Assembly: GCF_900119895.1 (NCBI RefSeq)
Contig: NZ_FQLR01000004.1
Coordinates: 868,001 to 932,000, forward strand
DNA: 64,000 nt
Direction: 5' to 3'
Origin: Collinsella phocaeensis
GTDB taxonomy: Bacteria > Actinomycetota > Coriobacteriia > Coriobacteriales > Coriobacteriaceae
Shown here one piece after another: positions 55,188 to 63,935 of the stretch. Each line of letters begins with the position of its first letter. The first letter of the stretch is position 1. The notes below the pieces were generated by a model that did no database searches, had not been told where the DNA came from, and saw nothing but the letters and a program-made list of their open reading frames with translations. A program made the translations under genes and the position numbers.

Positions 55188-55419
55188 GGGCGGCGCGGGC
55201 GGCTCCTCGTGCTTCTCGGGGACACAAGATGTGGCTTCCTGTCCGTTTTCTTCCCGTGCGACCGTTTGCGGAATTGTTTGTGGAGCACGGTAAAACCACA
55301 TCGCGCAATCGTCCGCACGATACGCGCAGGTCGGGGAAGTGCGCGCGGCGAGGCACTTTCGATAGCGCGCCGCCCAGTAAAGGAATCTGTCGTTGACTCA
55401 TATTGTTTGACCTGCGGAA
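55188..55419. other. Non-coding spacer before the nrdD promoter
   Basis: No supported gene. Frames on either strand lack ribosome binding sites and recognisable homology. The 815-bp gap between glnA2 and nrdD is thus filled by palindromes, this spacer and the nrdD control region. Confidence 0.5.
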
Positions 55420-55466
55420 ACACAACATATAGTGAATGTCGTACAAAGATTCACAAGATTTTGTAA
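55420..55466 (+). promoter_or_regulatory. Tandem NrdR boxes upstream of nrdD
   Basis: ACACAACATATAGTGA (55420-55435) closely fits the NrdR-box consensus acaCwAtATaTwgtgt. A second, weaker match, TCACAAGATTTTGTAA (55451-55466), begins exactly 31 bp later, the three-helical-turn spacing usual for paired NrdR boxes. NrdR is the ATP/dATP-sensing repressor of ribonucleotide reductase genes. Confidence 0.8.
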
Positions 55467-55489
55467 CTGTTTTTCGTCTATAGTAGATA
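55461..55489 (+). promoter_or_regulatory. nrdD promoter overlapping the second NrdR box
   Basis: TTGTAA (55461-55466) and TAGATA (55484-55489) are 17 bp apart; the -35 lies inside the second NrdR box, so NrdR binding would block polymerase. It leaves an untranslated leader of about 180 bases. Confidence 0.6.
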
Positions 55490-55678
55490 GCACTACAAGC
55501 GGGGCGCACCCGTCCGGTGGAGCAATCCGCCGCGGCGTCGCGGCCCGTGACGTTTGAGCGACGCAGCGTACCGTCAGTCCATGCGGCGGGCACCCCGATC
55601 CGGTGCTCGTCGTTTTGTCCTCACGGCGCGATATGGTTCACAGTACGACGGATTACAGAGGAGCGGAGCGGAGTATCC

Positions 55679-57901
55679 ATGAAGATCATCAAGCGCAGCG
55701 GCACCGAGGTCGATTTCGACATCTCCAAGATCGCCACCGCTATCCGTGGCGCCAACCGCGAGGTCAAAGAGGAGGAGCGCCTCACCGAGCGCCAGGTCGT
55801 CTATGCGTCCCAGAACGTGGCGGATCGCGTCGAGGCTGCGGGCCATACCGTCTCCGTCGAGGAGATCCAGGACATGGTCGAGGATGAGATCATGGCGCTC
55901 GACCACTACGAGGTCGCTCGCCGCTACATCATCTACCGCTACGTCCAGAGCCTCAAGCGCACGAAGAACACCACGGACGATAAGATCCTGTCCCTCATCG
56001 AGTGCAACAACGAAGAGGTCAAGCAGGAGAATTCCAACAAGAATCCCACGGTCAACTCCGTGCAGCGCGACTACATGGCGGGCGAGGTCTCCAAGGACCT
56101 CACCCAGCGCGTCCTGCTGCCGGCCGAGGTGGTGGACGCCCACAACAAGGGCCTTATCCACTTCCACGACTCCGATTACTTCGCGCAGCACATGCACAAC
56201 TGCGACCTCGTCAACCTCGACGACATGCTGCAGAACGGCACGGTCATCTCCGGAACGCTCATCGAGCGCCCGCACAGCTTCTCCACCGCCTGCAACATCG
56301 CCACGCAGATCATCGCCCAGGTGGCTTCCTGCCAGTACGGCGGGCAGTCCATCTCGCTCACGCACCTCGCCCCGTTCGTCGAGGTCAGCCGCCAGAAGAT
56401 TCGCCGCCAGGTGAACGCCGAGCTCGCCGAGCTGGGGGTCGCCGCCGACGAGGAGAAGATCTCCTCGGTGGTCGAGGACCGCCTGCGCGACGAGATCCGT
56501 CGCGGCGTTCAGACCATCCAGTACCAGGTCGTCACCCTCATGACCACCAACGGCCAGGCGCCGTTCGTCACGGTGTTCATGTATCTCAACGAGGCTCGCT
56601 CCGAGGCCGAGAAGCGCGATCTGGCCATGATCATCGAGGAGACGCTGCGCCAGCGCTACGAGGGCGTCAAGAACGAGGCGGGCGTGTGGATCACCCCTGC
56701 GTTCCCCAAGCTCATCTACGTGCTCGAGGAGGACAACGTCGCCGAGGGAACCCCGTACTTCTACCTCACCAAGCTCGCCGCCAAATGCACTGCCAAGCGC
56801 ATGGTGCCCGACTACATCTCTGAGAAGAAGATGCGCGAGTACAAGCTCTCGAAGGGCGAGACGGTGGGCAACGGCGACTGCTACACCTGCATGGGCTGCC
56901 GCAGCTTCCTCACCCCGGACCGCTCGGGCAACGGCTACGACAACATCGCCAACGCGCTCAACTACGAGCCGGGCAAGCCCAAGTACTACGGTCGCTTCAA
57001 CCAGGGCGTCGTCACCATCAACCTTCCGGATGTCGCGCTTTCCTCCCATCAGGACATGGACCGGTTCTGGGAGATCTTCGACGAGCGCCTGGACCTTTGC
57101 CACCGAGCCCTGCGTTGCCGTCACGAGCGCCTGCTCGGCACGTTGTCCGACGCCGCCCCCATCCTGTGGCAGTACGGTGCGCTCGCGCGCCTCAAGAAGG
57201 GCGAGAAGATCGATAAGCTGCTCTTCGGCGGCTACTCGACCATCAGCCTCGGCTACGCCGGCCTGTACGAGTGCGTGAAGTACATGACGGGCGCGAGCCA
57301 CACCGACGATGCAGGCACTCCCTTCGCCATGGCGGTCATGCAGCACATGAACGACAAGTGCGCGGAGTGGAAGGCGGCCGAGAACATCGATTACTCGATC
57401 TACGGCACGCCGCTCGAGTCCACCACGTACAAGTTCGCCAAGTGCCTGCAGCGCCGTTTCGGCATCATCCCCGGGGTCACGGACAAGGGCTACATCACCA
57501 ACAGCTACCACGTCCACGTGTCCGAGGAGATCGACGCCTTCGACAAGCTGAAGTTCGAGAGCCAGTTCCAGCGCCTGTCGCCCGGCGGCGCCATCTCGTA
57601 CGTCGAGGTCCCCAACATGCAGGACAACCTCAAGGCCGTCATCCGCGTCATGCAGTACATCTACGACAACATCATGTACGCGGAGCTCAACACCAAGAGC
57701 GACTACTGCCAGGTCTGCGGATACGACGGCGAGATCAAGATCGTCGAGGACGACGGCAAGCTGGTCTGGGAGTGCCCGCATTGCGGCAACCGCGACCAGG
57801 AGACGCTGAACGTCGCGCGCCGGACCTGCGGCTACATCGGTACGCAGTTCTGGAACCAGGGCCGCACCGAGGAGATCCGCGATCGCGTGCTGCATCTGTA
57901 G
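55679..57901 (+). CDS. nrdD: Anaerobic (class III) ribonucleoside-triphosphate reductase
   Basis: Reduces NTPs to dNTPs using a glycyl radical and formate, strictly without oxygen. The 740-residue protein has an N-terminal ATP-cone (about 1-95), the catalytic barrel with FHDSDYFAQHMHNCDLVNL and GDCYTCMGCRSFL, the zinc site CQVCGYDG..CPHCGN near the end, and the glycyl radical loop RRTCGYIGTQFW (Gly718). ATG 55679 follows GAGCGGAG. NrdR boxes lie upstream and the activase nrdG downstream. No aerobic reductase is in the window. Confidence 0.96.
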   Translation: MKIIKRSGTEVDFDISKIATAIRGANREVKEEERLTERQVVYASQNVADRVEAAGHTVSVEEIQDMVEDEIMALDHYEVARRYIIYRYVQSLKRTKNTTDDKILSLIECNNEEVKQENSNKNPTVNSVQRDYMAGEVSKDLTQRVLLPAEVVDAHNKGLIHFHDSDYFAQHMHNCDLVNLDDMLQNGTVISGTLIERPHSFSTACNIATQIIAQVASCQYGGQSISLTHLAPFVEVSRQKIRRQVNAELAELGVAADEEKISSVVEDRLRDEIRRGVQTIQYQVVTLMTTNGQAPFVTVFMYLNEARSEAEKRDLAMIIEETLRQRYEGVKNEAGVWITPAFPKLIYVLEEDNVAEGTPYFYLTKLAAKCTAKRMVPDYISEKKMREYKLSKGETVGNGDCYTCMGCRSFLTPDRSGNGYDNIANALNYEPGKPKYYGRFNQGVVTINLPDVALSSHQDMDRFWEIFDERLDLCHRALRCRHERLLGTLSDAAPILWQYGALARLKKGEKIDKLLFGGYSTISLGYAGLYECVKYMTGASHTDDAGTPFAMAVMQHMNDKCAEWKAAENIDYSIYGTPLESTTYKFAKCLQRRFGIIPGVTDKGYITNSYHVHVSEEIDAFDKLKFESQFQRLSPGGAISYVEVPNMQDNLKAVIRVMQYIYDNIMYAELNTKSDYCQVCGYDGEIKIVEDDGKLVWECPHCGNRDQETLNVARRTCGYIGTQFWNQGRTEEIRDRVLHL

Positions 57902-57966
57902 GGTTCGGTCCCGGCGGGGCTGCCCGGGCGCATGCCATCCGCTGCTCGGGCAGTTCTGCTCACGAC

Positions 57967-57989
57967 GAAGGCCCCACCGGGGCCTTCTG
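57967..57989 (+). terminator. Hairpin between nrdD and nrdG
   Basis: AAGGCCCC pairs with GGGGCCTT around ACC, followed by CTGTTC. Weak T-tail; likely attenuates nrdG. Confidence 0.6.
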
Positions 57990-58081
57990 TTCGTGCGGAA
58001 CTCGCGACGGATGGCATGCGCTCGGGCAGCCCCTGCCCTCATCCTGCAGGTAGCGGAGTAGAAAGATGTGGGGGGACGGTT

Positions 58082-58663
58082 ATGAATTATGCGGAGATCA
58101 AGCATTCGGACATCGCCAACGGCGAGGGCGTGCGCACCACGCTGTTCGTGAGCGGGTGCCGTCGGCACTGCCCGCACTGCTTCAACGAGTCGGCGTGGAA
58201 TTTCGCCGCCGGCGAGCCCTTTACCGATGAGGTCGCCCAGGCGGTTGCGGACAGCATCGCCCCGGCCTATGTGGACGGCATCACCCTCTTGGGCGGGGAG
58301 CCCATGGAGCCGGAGAACCAGGAGGGGCTGGTCGGTTTCCTCGAGGACCTGCGCCGCCGCTATCCGCGCGGAGGCGGGAAGACCGTTTGGTGCTACACCG
58401 GCGACACGCTCGATGAACTCATGCCCGGCGGCCCGCATCGCACCGATGTGACCGACCGCCTGCTCGACTGCATCGACATCCTGGTCGACGGCGCCTTCGT
58501 GCAGGAGCTCCACGACATCACGCTGAGGTTTCGCGGCTCTTCCAACCAGCGCGTGATCGATCTCAACGCCACGCGCGACCGCGCCTCGCGCGAGGGCGTC
58601 TCGCTCGCCGAGGCGGTTTGCCTGTGGGAAGACGACCCCGTGTTCTCGACGCACAGCATGTAG
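58082..58663 (+). CDS. nrdG: Anaerobic ribonucleotide reductase activating protein (radical SAM)
   Basis: Radical SAM activase that forms the glycyl radical on NrdD. The 193-residue product has the cluster motif GCRRHCPHC (Cys26, Cys30, Cys33, CX3CX2C), GEGVRTTLFVSG just before it, and GITLLGGEPMEPENQEGL. GGGGGACGG precedes ATG 58082. It lies 180 bp after nrdD; the gap contains inverted GC-rich sequence (GAAGGCCCCACCGGGGCCTTC) that could act as a partial terminator. Confidence 0.94.
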   Translation: MNYAEIKHSDIANGEGVRTTLFVSGCRRHCPHCFNESAWNFAAGEPFTDEVAQAVADSIAPAYVDGITLLGGEPMEPENQEGLVGFLEDLRRRYPRGGGKTVWCYTGDTLDELMPGGPHRTDVTDRLLDCIDILVDGAFVQELHDITLRFRGSSNQRVIDLNATRDRASREGVSLAEAVCLWEDDPVFSTHSM

Positions 58664-58759
58664 GGTTGTGGCGGGAAGCGCTTTTTGACAGGCCTCGAAG
58701 CGGCTTTTTGCTGATATGCCGAAGCCGCAGCAAATCTCTACGGGCGAAGGCGGCTTTCT

Positions 58760-59239
58760 ATGGTGCAGGACGATTCCAAGACCCGTGTTAAGCGGCATGT
58801 GCTCGTCGGGTTCCTTGCTCTGCTCGCTGTCGCCGCGGCGGTATGCGCCCTGCGCGCCGAGAAGACGATCGACGCGCTGTATGCCGGCGCTCGCACCGGC
58901 TTCACGCCTTACGGCTCGTACCGCGCCATCCCCCGACACACCGTCGGAGCCGACTATTCCGGCAACCTCACGATCTTCGACCCGAGTGAGGCGAAGGATC
59001 CGGATGGCGAGCCGCTTTCCCGGACGCCGTGGACGTACGTCGCCGTGTACGAAGACCGCAGCCAGGACAAGTTTCTGAATGGGTTTCTTGAGGAGACCGA
59101 TGATCCCAACAGGTACAACCTGGTCGATAGCGCCGAGGGTCCGGTCGGCACGTTGCGGCTCTCCTATAAGGACGATCGGGGGCGGGCCGTCGGGTATCTG
59201 GAGATCGATGGCGACCGGATGGGGCTGATGGGGAGCTGA
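58760..59239 (+). CDS. Hypothetical membrane-anchored protein
   Basis: 159 residues. A short cytoplasmic Lys/Arg-rich start (residues 1-12) is followed by one hydrophobic segment (HVLVGFLALLAVAAAVCAL, about 13-31) and an extracytoplasmic domain rich in Asp, Gly and Tyr with a beta-rich look (SRTPWTYVAVYEDRSQDKF, GTLRLSYKDDRGRAVGYLEI). I do not recognise the family. It may be a lone signal-anchored protein; ATG 58760 has no strong Shine-Dalgarno sequence. It lies alone between nrdG and folE. Confidence 0.7.
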   Translation: MVQDDSKTRVKRHVLVGFLALLAVAAAVCALRAEKTIDALYAGARTGFTPYGSYRAIPRHTVGADYSGNLTIFDPSEAKDPDGEPLSRTPWTYVAVYEDRSQDKFLNGFLEETDDPNRYNLVDSAEGPVGTLRLSYKDDRGRAVGYLEIDGDRMGLMGS

Positions 59240-59404
59240 GCGGCAGAGGCACGACGGGCGCCTCGGTTGCCGTGCCGCAACGCGCGGCGCGCAGTGCGGG
59301 AGAACGGTCGGTGTGCGTGCGGCCGCATCGCTTGACGCGTGATACGATAGCAACCAATATCTGCATGCCGTCTACGGGCGCAATGGTGGGAAAGCGGGAG
59401 AGCC

Positions 59405-59962
59405 GTGGTAGATCAGGACAAGGTGAGGCGGGCTGTCGAGCTGCTGCTCGAGGGCATCGGCGAGGACGTGGAGCGCGCGGGGCTCGTCGAGACCCCGGAC
59501 CGCGTCGCGCGCATGTACACGGAGCTCATGGCCGGCCACGGCGCGAGCGCGTCCGAGCATCTCTCCAAGACGTTCGCCGTGCCTTCCGACGATCTGGTCA
59601 TCGAGCGCGACATCACGTTCTACTCCCTGTGCGAGCATCATCTCCTGCCGTTCTACGGAACGGTCGCCGTGGGCTATGTGCCCCGAGGCCGCGTCGCGGG
59701 GTTGTCCAAGCTCGCCCGCACCGTCGAGGTGTTCGCCCGCAGGCTCCAGCTTCAAGAGCAGCTGACCTCCCAGATCGCGGACGCCCTTATGGACGAGCTG
59801 GGCTGCGCCGGCTCCATTGTCCATATCGAGGCCGAGCACATGTGCATGACGATGCGCGGCGTCCAGAAGCCGGGCACGAAGACCGTCACGCTCGCGCGCC
59901 GCGGCGTCTTCGAGTCCGATCCCGCGCTCGAGGAGCGCTTCTTCCGCATGCTTCGGGCGTGA
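59405..59962 (+). CDS. folE: GTP cyclohydrolase I
   Basis: First step of tetrahydrofolate (pterin) synthesis: GTP to 7,8-dihydroneopterin triphosphate. 185 residues. It shows [19 protein letters not shown], the zinc-binding [48 protein letters not shown] and [16 protein letters not shown]. Starts with a GTG at 59405 after GGGAGAG. Followed after 7 bp by an HD hydrolase gene and then folB, forming a small folate operon. Confidence 0.95.
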   Translation: MVDQDKVRRAVELLLEGIGEDVERAGLVETPDRVARMYTELMAGHGASASEHLSKTFAVPSDDLVIERDITFYSLCEHHLLPFYGTVAVGYVPRGRVAGLSKLARTVEVFARRLQLQEQLTSQIADALMDELGCAGSIVHIEAEHMCMTMRGVQKPGTKTVTLARRGVFESDPALEERFFRMLRA

Positions 59963-59969
59963 GCGCGCC

Positions 59970-60509
59970 GTGAGCATCCCTGAGGTCGCCGCGCTGTTCC
60001 CGGCGATGCCCCGCGCCGCCGCTGTGCTGCGCGACAGCCGCTTCGCCGCCTCGATCGATGCCGTGGAGGGCTCCGAGCGCGACCGCGTCTGGTGCCGCCA
60101 CGGCCTCGACCACCTGCTGGACGTGGCGCGCCTGGCCCATATCTCCAATCTCGAGTTCGGTTGCGGCATTCCGCGCGACGTCGTCTACGCCGCCGCCCTG
60201 CTCCACGACATCGGTCGTTCCGTGCAGTATGCGACAGGGGAGCACCATGATGCCGCCGGCGCCCGTATCGCCGGCGAGATTCTGGGTACGGTAGATGCCG
60301 ACTACCGTTTTTCGGCTGAAGAGCGTGCGGCGATCGTGGCCGCCGTGGCGGGTCATCGCGGGCTCGACGGATCAGGCGAGACCGGTCTGGACGCGCTGCC
60401 GCGCCTGATCGCCGTCGCGGACAAGGCGAGCCGGCCCTGCTACGCGTGCAGAGCCCGAACGAGCTGCTATTGGCCGGAAGAGAAGAAGAACCTGGAGCTC
60501 AACGCCTGA
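59970..60509 (+). CDS. HD-domain hydrolase in the folate operon
   Basis: 179-residue HD phosphohydrolase: the conserved pairs are in CRHGLDHLLDVARL and AALLHDIGRSV, with EHHDAAGARIAGEIL and RGLDGSG further on. The C terminus carries ADKASRPCYACRARTSCYW, a cysteine pattern C-X2-C-X5-C that may bind metal. It starts at a GTG 7 bp after folE and is followed by folB. Its place between GTP cyclohydrolase and dihydroneopterin aldolase fits the unassigned dephosphorylation of dihydroneopterin triphosphate, but that role is inference. Confidence 0.82.
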   Translation: MSIPEVAALFPAMPRAAAVLRDSRFAASIDAVEGSERDRVWCRHGLDHLLDVARLAHISNLEFGCGIPRDVVYAAALLHDIGRSVQYATGEHHDAAGARIAGEILGTVDADYRFSAEERAAIVAAVAGHRGLDGSGETGLDALPRLIAVADKASRPCYACRARTSCYWPEEKKNLELNA

Positions 60510-60539
60510 CGCGTCGCTCCGGAGAGAGGAGCGCACGAG

Positions 60540-61034
60540 ATGAGCACGAAGCACCTGCCCGAGAACGCGACGAGGACCGAGGGTGCCGAGCTCGCCCGCA
60601 GAGAGGCTGGGGTTCCTGCCACCCGGACCGCCTTGGCCCATGTCGAGGACGACCTGGCGCATGCCGACAAGATCTGCATCGAGGGTCTCGAGGTCTGGGC
60701 GAACCACGGGGTGTACCCCGAGGAGACCGCGCTCGGCCAGAAGTTCGTCGTGTCGCTGACCGTCTATGCCGACACGTCGCGCGCGGGCGCGACCGATGAC
60801 CTGGACGCATCCATCGATTACGGCGCCGTGGCGCATGACGTCGACGCCTTTCTGCGTGACAACACGTACAAGCTGATCGAGGCTGCCGCCGAGGGCGTGG
60901 CGGCGCTCGTGCTGCGCCGGTATCCCGCTGCCCTGGGCGTCCGTGTCCGCCTGGAGAAGCCTTGGGCCCCGGTCGGCCTTCCGCTCGCCACCGTCGCCGT
61001 GGAGATCGAGCGCACCCGGGCCGCGATCCGCTAG
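60540..61034 (+). CDS. folB: Dihydroneopterin aldolase
   Basis: Cleaves dihydroneopterin to 6-hydroxymethyl-dihydropterin and glycolaldehyde. The catalytic domain occupies about residues 43-160: ICIEGLEVWANHGVYPEE, FVVSLTVYADTSRAGATDDL and SIDYGAVAHDV, ending with the conserved lysine in RLEKPWAPVGLP. An extra N-terminal stretch of about 42 residues, charged and Thr/Ala-rich, has no counterpart in typical 120-residue FolB proteins; a later start is possible but ATG 60540 has GGAGAG upstream. Its stop codon overlaps the stop of the opposite metallopeptidase gene in a shared CTAG. Confidence 0.88.
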   Translation: MSTKHLPENATRTEGAELARREAGVPATRTALAHVEDDLAHADKICIEGLEVWANHGVYPEETALGQKFVVSLTVYADTSRAGATDDLDASIDYGAVAHDVDAFLRDNTYKLIEAAAEGVAALVLRRYPAALGVRVRLEKPWAPVGLPLATVAVEIERTRAAIR

Positions 61035-61747
61035 GGGAGCATGCCCGGAGCGTGCGCGCTGCGCGCCGGCGTGATGCCGGCGACTTCGGATGGTGGCCGT
61101 TTGAGCAGCGCCGCCGCCGTGCGGTTGTCGGGGCAGTAGATATCGAGCAGGGCATGGAACCGCGCGTTGTGGCTCGGCTCCATCAGATGACAGAGCTCGT
61201 GGGCGATCACGAAGTCGAGGCACGCCGGCGGGTACGCCGCGAGCTTCGCGTTGATGCGGATGCTCCGCCGCTCCGGCGTGCATGAGCCCCAGCGCGTCTT
61301 CATGTTGCGAACGGACCAGGAAGAGGCGGAAACGCCCATGGCCTGCTCCCATCGCCCCGTTTGGCGCTCGAGGGCGCTTGCGGTTTCGCGCCGGTAGAGC
61401 GCATCGAGCCTGTGTTCGAATTCGGTTCGGCAAAGGTCGTCGAGCGGGCCCGTCCATGCGAGACGGGAGGCGGTGTCGACGACTTCCCCCCATAGCGGGA
61501 TGAGCGGCGGCGCGGGCGCGTCCGCCGCCGGCGCGCCGCCGGCTCGCGCGACGTGCCGTGCGATCCAGCCCGCCCGTCGTTGGACGAACGCCTCAATGTC
61601 TTGCCACGGAACGCGGTGGGGGACGCTCGCCGAGACCGATCCGTCCGGGTGCACGCGAAGGTTGAGGTTCTTGACGTTGGCCCGGCGCACCGCGACGGGA
61701 ACCTCGAGTCCGTCGATATGCAGGATGATGGCGGTCGTCTTCGGCAC
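61031..61747 (-). CDS. YgjP-like (M48-type) zinc metallopeptidase
   Basis: 238-residue protein of the YgjP/DUF45 family, with the zinc motif in FVIAHELCHLMEPSHNARF (HELCH plus a downstream His) near the C terminus and RKNLNLRVHPDGSV-type N-terminal sequence (VRRANVKNLNLRVHPDGSVS). The GTG at 61747 with AAGGGA upstream is a better start than the ATG at 61777, which lacks a ribosome binding site. The substrate is unknown. It is convergent with folB, their stop codons sharing CTAG, and divergent from uraA. Confidence 0.85.
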   Translation of the reverse strand: MPKTTAIILHIDGLEVPVAVRRANVKNLNLRVHPDGSVSASVPHRVPWQDIEAFVQRRAGWIARHVARAGGAPAADAPAPPLIPLWGEVVDTASRLAWTGPLDDLCRTEFEHRLDALYRRETASALERQTGRWEQAMGVSASSWSVRNMKTRWGSCTPERRSIRINAKLAAYPPACLDFVIAHELCHLMEPSHNARFHALLDIYCPDNRTAAALLKRPPSEVAGITPARSAHAPGMLP

Positions 61748-61851
61748 GCGTCGAGTTCCCTTCGAGGCTTTGGGCATACGGGGCTCGCGACGCCTGCTCG
61801 CGAAGCGCTTGGGGCCCGGTCAGAAACGTCACTAGGATACCCCGGTTCGGG

Positions 61852-61880
61852 CTGCGCGTAGGCGGCGGACACGGTACGAT
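61852..61880 (+). promoter_or_regulatory. Candidate uraA promoter
   Basis: CTGCGC (61852-61857) and TACGAT (61875-61880), 17 bp apart, about 35 bp before uraA. Confidence 0.5.
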
Positions 61881-61914
61881 GGTTCGGACGTGTTCCCAAT
61901 CGAAAGGATCGCCC

Positions 61915-63189
61915 ATGAGCCATCGCGAGCGCGAGGTCATCGGCGTCGATGACCGGGTCTCCCCGGCGCGCGCCATCCCGCTCGGCATCCAGCACATGAT
62001 GAGCATGTTCGGTTCCACGGTGCTCGTCCCCGTGCTGACCGGCCTCGACCCCAACGTCGCCATCATGTGCTCGGGTATCGGCACCATCTGCTACGTACTC
62101 GTCACCGGCAACAAGATCCCCAGCTACCTCGGCAGCTCGTTCGCCTTCATCAGCCCCATCCTCGCGGTGGGCGCCACGCGCGGACTCGACGCCGCCATGT
62201 CCGGCGTGATCGTCGCGGGTGCGGTGTTCTTCGCGGTCGCGGGAATCATCAAGCTGGTCGGAACGGGGTGGCTCGACCGTCTGCTGCCGCCTGTGCTTGT
62301 GGCCTCGGTCATGGTGGTCATCGGCGTGGGCCTGTCCGCCACCGCCGCCAACATGGCGTTCATGGGCACCGACGCCGCGGGCGCCTCGGTGTTCAACCCG
62401 CAGGGCGCCTTGGTCGCCGCCGTCACGCTGCTCGCGGCGGTGATCTTCTCCGGCCGCGGCGGCATCGTCGGCACGGTGCCGGTGCTGCTCGCCATCATCG
62501 TGGGCTATGCGGTCGCCGTGGCGTTCGGCATGGTGGACTTCGCGCCCATCGCCGAGGCCGCGTGGATCGGCCTGCCCGGCATCAGCTTCCCTAAGTTCGA
62601 CATGGGGGCCATCGCGCTCATCGCGCCGGTCGCCGTGGTCACGGTCATCGAGCATATCGGCCACCTGCTCGCCGTGGGCGAGATCGTCGACAAGGACTAC
62701 CGCCCGCTGCTGCCGCGCTCCCTTGCGGGCGACGGGCTGTCCACCATGATCTCGGGCTTCCTCGGCGGTCCTCCCACCACCACCTATGCCGAGAACATCG
62801 GCGTCATGAGCGTCACGCGCGTCTACTCCACGCAGATCTTCTGGTACGCCGGTGGCTTCGCGCTCATCGTCGGCGGCCTGTGCCCCAAGCTCGCCGCGCT
62901 CATCAACTCCATTCCCAGCCCGGTCATGGGCGGCGTGTGCTTGCTGCTGTTCGGCCTCATCGCCTCCAACGGTCTGCGCATGCTCGTTTCGAACGGCGTT
63001 GACTTCGACGTCAACCGCAACCTCATGATCGCCTCCGTCGTCATCATCCTGGGCGTCGGCATGGAGACCTCGGGCATCGCCATCCCGCTGGGCGACTACA
63101 CCCTGCCCGGTATGGCGACCTCCACGCTCGTGGGCATCGTCTTGAACCTGGTGCTCCCGCCGGAGAAGAAGGGCGAGCCGGAGGCATAA
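61915..63189 (+). CDS. uraA: Uracil/xanthine permease (NCS2 family)
   Basis: Proton-coupled nucleobase importer, 424 residues, about 14 membrane helices. The N-terminal IPLGIQHMMSMFGSTVLVP and the NKIPSYLGSSFAFISPI loop are of UraA type; VIEHIGHLLAVGEIVDKDY carries the substrate-binding glutamate, and GGPPTTTYAENIGVMSVTRVYS is the second conserved segment. ATG 61915 follows GAAAGG. Uracil is the likelier substrate than xanthine because of the QHMMSMFG motif. Stands alone between a metallopeptidase gene and an FKBP gene. Confidence 0.93.
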   Translation: MSHREREVIGVDDRVSPARAIPLGIQHMMSMFGSTVLVPVLTGLDPNVAIMCSGIGTICYVLVTGNKIPSYLGSSFAFISPILAVGATRGLDAAMSGVIVAGAVFFAVAGIIKLVGTGWLDRLLPPVLVASVMVVIGVGLSATAANMAFMGTDAAGASVFNPQGALVAAVTLLAAVIFSGRGGIVGTVPVLLAIIVGYAVAVAFGMVDFAPIAEAAWIGLPGISFPKFDMGAIALIAPVAVVTVIEHIGHLLAVGEIVDKDYRPLLPRSLAGDGLSTMISGFLGGPPTTTYAENIGVMSVTRVYSTQIFWYAGGFALIVGGLCPKLAALINSIPSPVMGGVCLLLFGLIASNGLRMLVSNGVDFDVNRNLMIASVVIILGVGMETSGIAIPLGDYTLPGMATSTLVGIVLNLVLPPEKKGEPEA

Positions 63190-63317
63190 GCCGCGCCGCG
63201 CTCGGGTATAGTGGTGCAGCATGCCGGCAATCGATCCTGCGAATCGCGCCGGCGGTCACGTAAGGTATGTGTGCGCCCGTGCAGGGCGGGCGACCCATCG
63301 ATAGAAAGAGGATGCAC

Positions 63318-63746
63318 ATGTCCAACCAGGGTAAGACGGTCAAGGCCCACTACCGCGGCACGCTCGACGACGGCACCCAGTTCGATTCCAGCTACGATCG
63401 CGGCGAGCCCATCGAGTTCGTCGCCGGCGCCGGCCAGATGATCAAGGGCTTCGACGCCGCCGTGCTCGACATGGAGGTGGGCGAGAAGAAGACCGTCCAC
63501 ATCCCTGCGGCCGAGGCCTACGGCGAGCGCTCCGAGGACATGATCCTCTTCTTCCCGGCTTCCGAGGTGCCCGATTTCGACAAGATCCAGGTGGGCATGA
63601 AGCTCTTCCTCCAGGGCCCCGGCGGCATGCCCGTGCCCGTGACGGTCGTCGAGGTCACGCCCGAAGGCGTCAAGCTCGACGCCAACCACGAGCTCGCCGG
63701 CTGCGACCTCAACTTCGATATCGAGCTCGTCGAGGTCGCGGAGTAA
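63318..63746 (+). CDS. FKBP-type peptidyl-prolyl isomerase, SlyD-like
   Basis: Folding catalyst and chaperone, 142 residues, cytosolic. FKBP features: VKAHYRGTLDDGTQFDSSYDRGEPIEF, GAGQMIKGFDAAVLDM, GEKKTVHIPAAEAYG. The middle insert (about 75-125, with SEDMILFFPASEVPDF) is the IF chaperone domain of SlyD proteins, but the His/Cys-rich tail of E. coli SlyD is absent. AAAGAGG supports ATG 63318. A TATAGT -10-like hexamer lies at about 63207-63212. Monocistronic, with a terminator after it. Confidence 0.92.
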   Translation: MSNQGKTVKAHYRGTLDDGTQFDSSYDRGEPIEFVAGAGQMIKGFDAAVLDMEVGEKKTVHIPAAEAYGERSEDMILFFPASEVPDFDKIQVGMKLFLQGPGGMPVPVTVVEVTPEGVKLDANHELAGCDLNFDIELVEVAE

Positions 63747-63773
63747 CCCGTTTCCCCACATCGCGCCATGTAT

Positions 63774-63812
63774 CGGATGTCCGGGCCTTGAGCTTGGGCA
63801 TCCGGTTTTTTT
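63774..63812 (+). terminator. Intrinsic terminator of the FKBP gene
   Basis: CGGATG..CC pairs with GG..CATCCG and runs into TTTTTTT. Confidence 0.92.
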
Positions 63813-63935
63813 ATACCGTTCTCCGTCAGCATTGCCGCCGCTCGGATACATGCGGGCATGCCTTCCCGCATGGCTGGGTACCATGAAACGCAACTGACAC
63901 TGCGTGTGCAGCATATCAAAGAGATCGGAGAGACC

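Noticed and set aside
54919-55593. A 224-residue minus-strand frame downstream of glnA2
   Set aside because: It runs through the palindromic repeats, the NrdR boxes and the nrdD promoter, which explain the sequence better.
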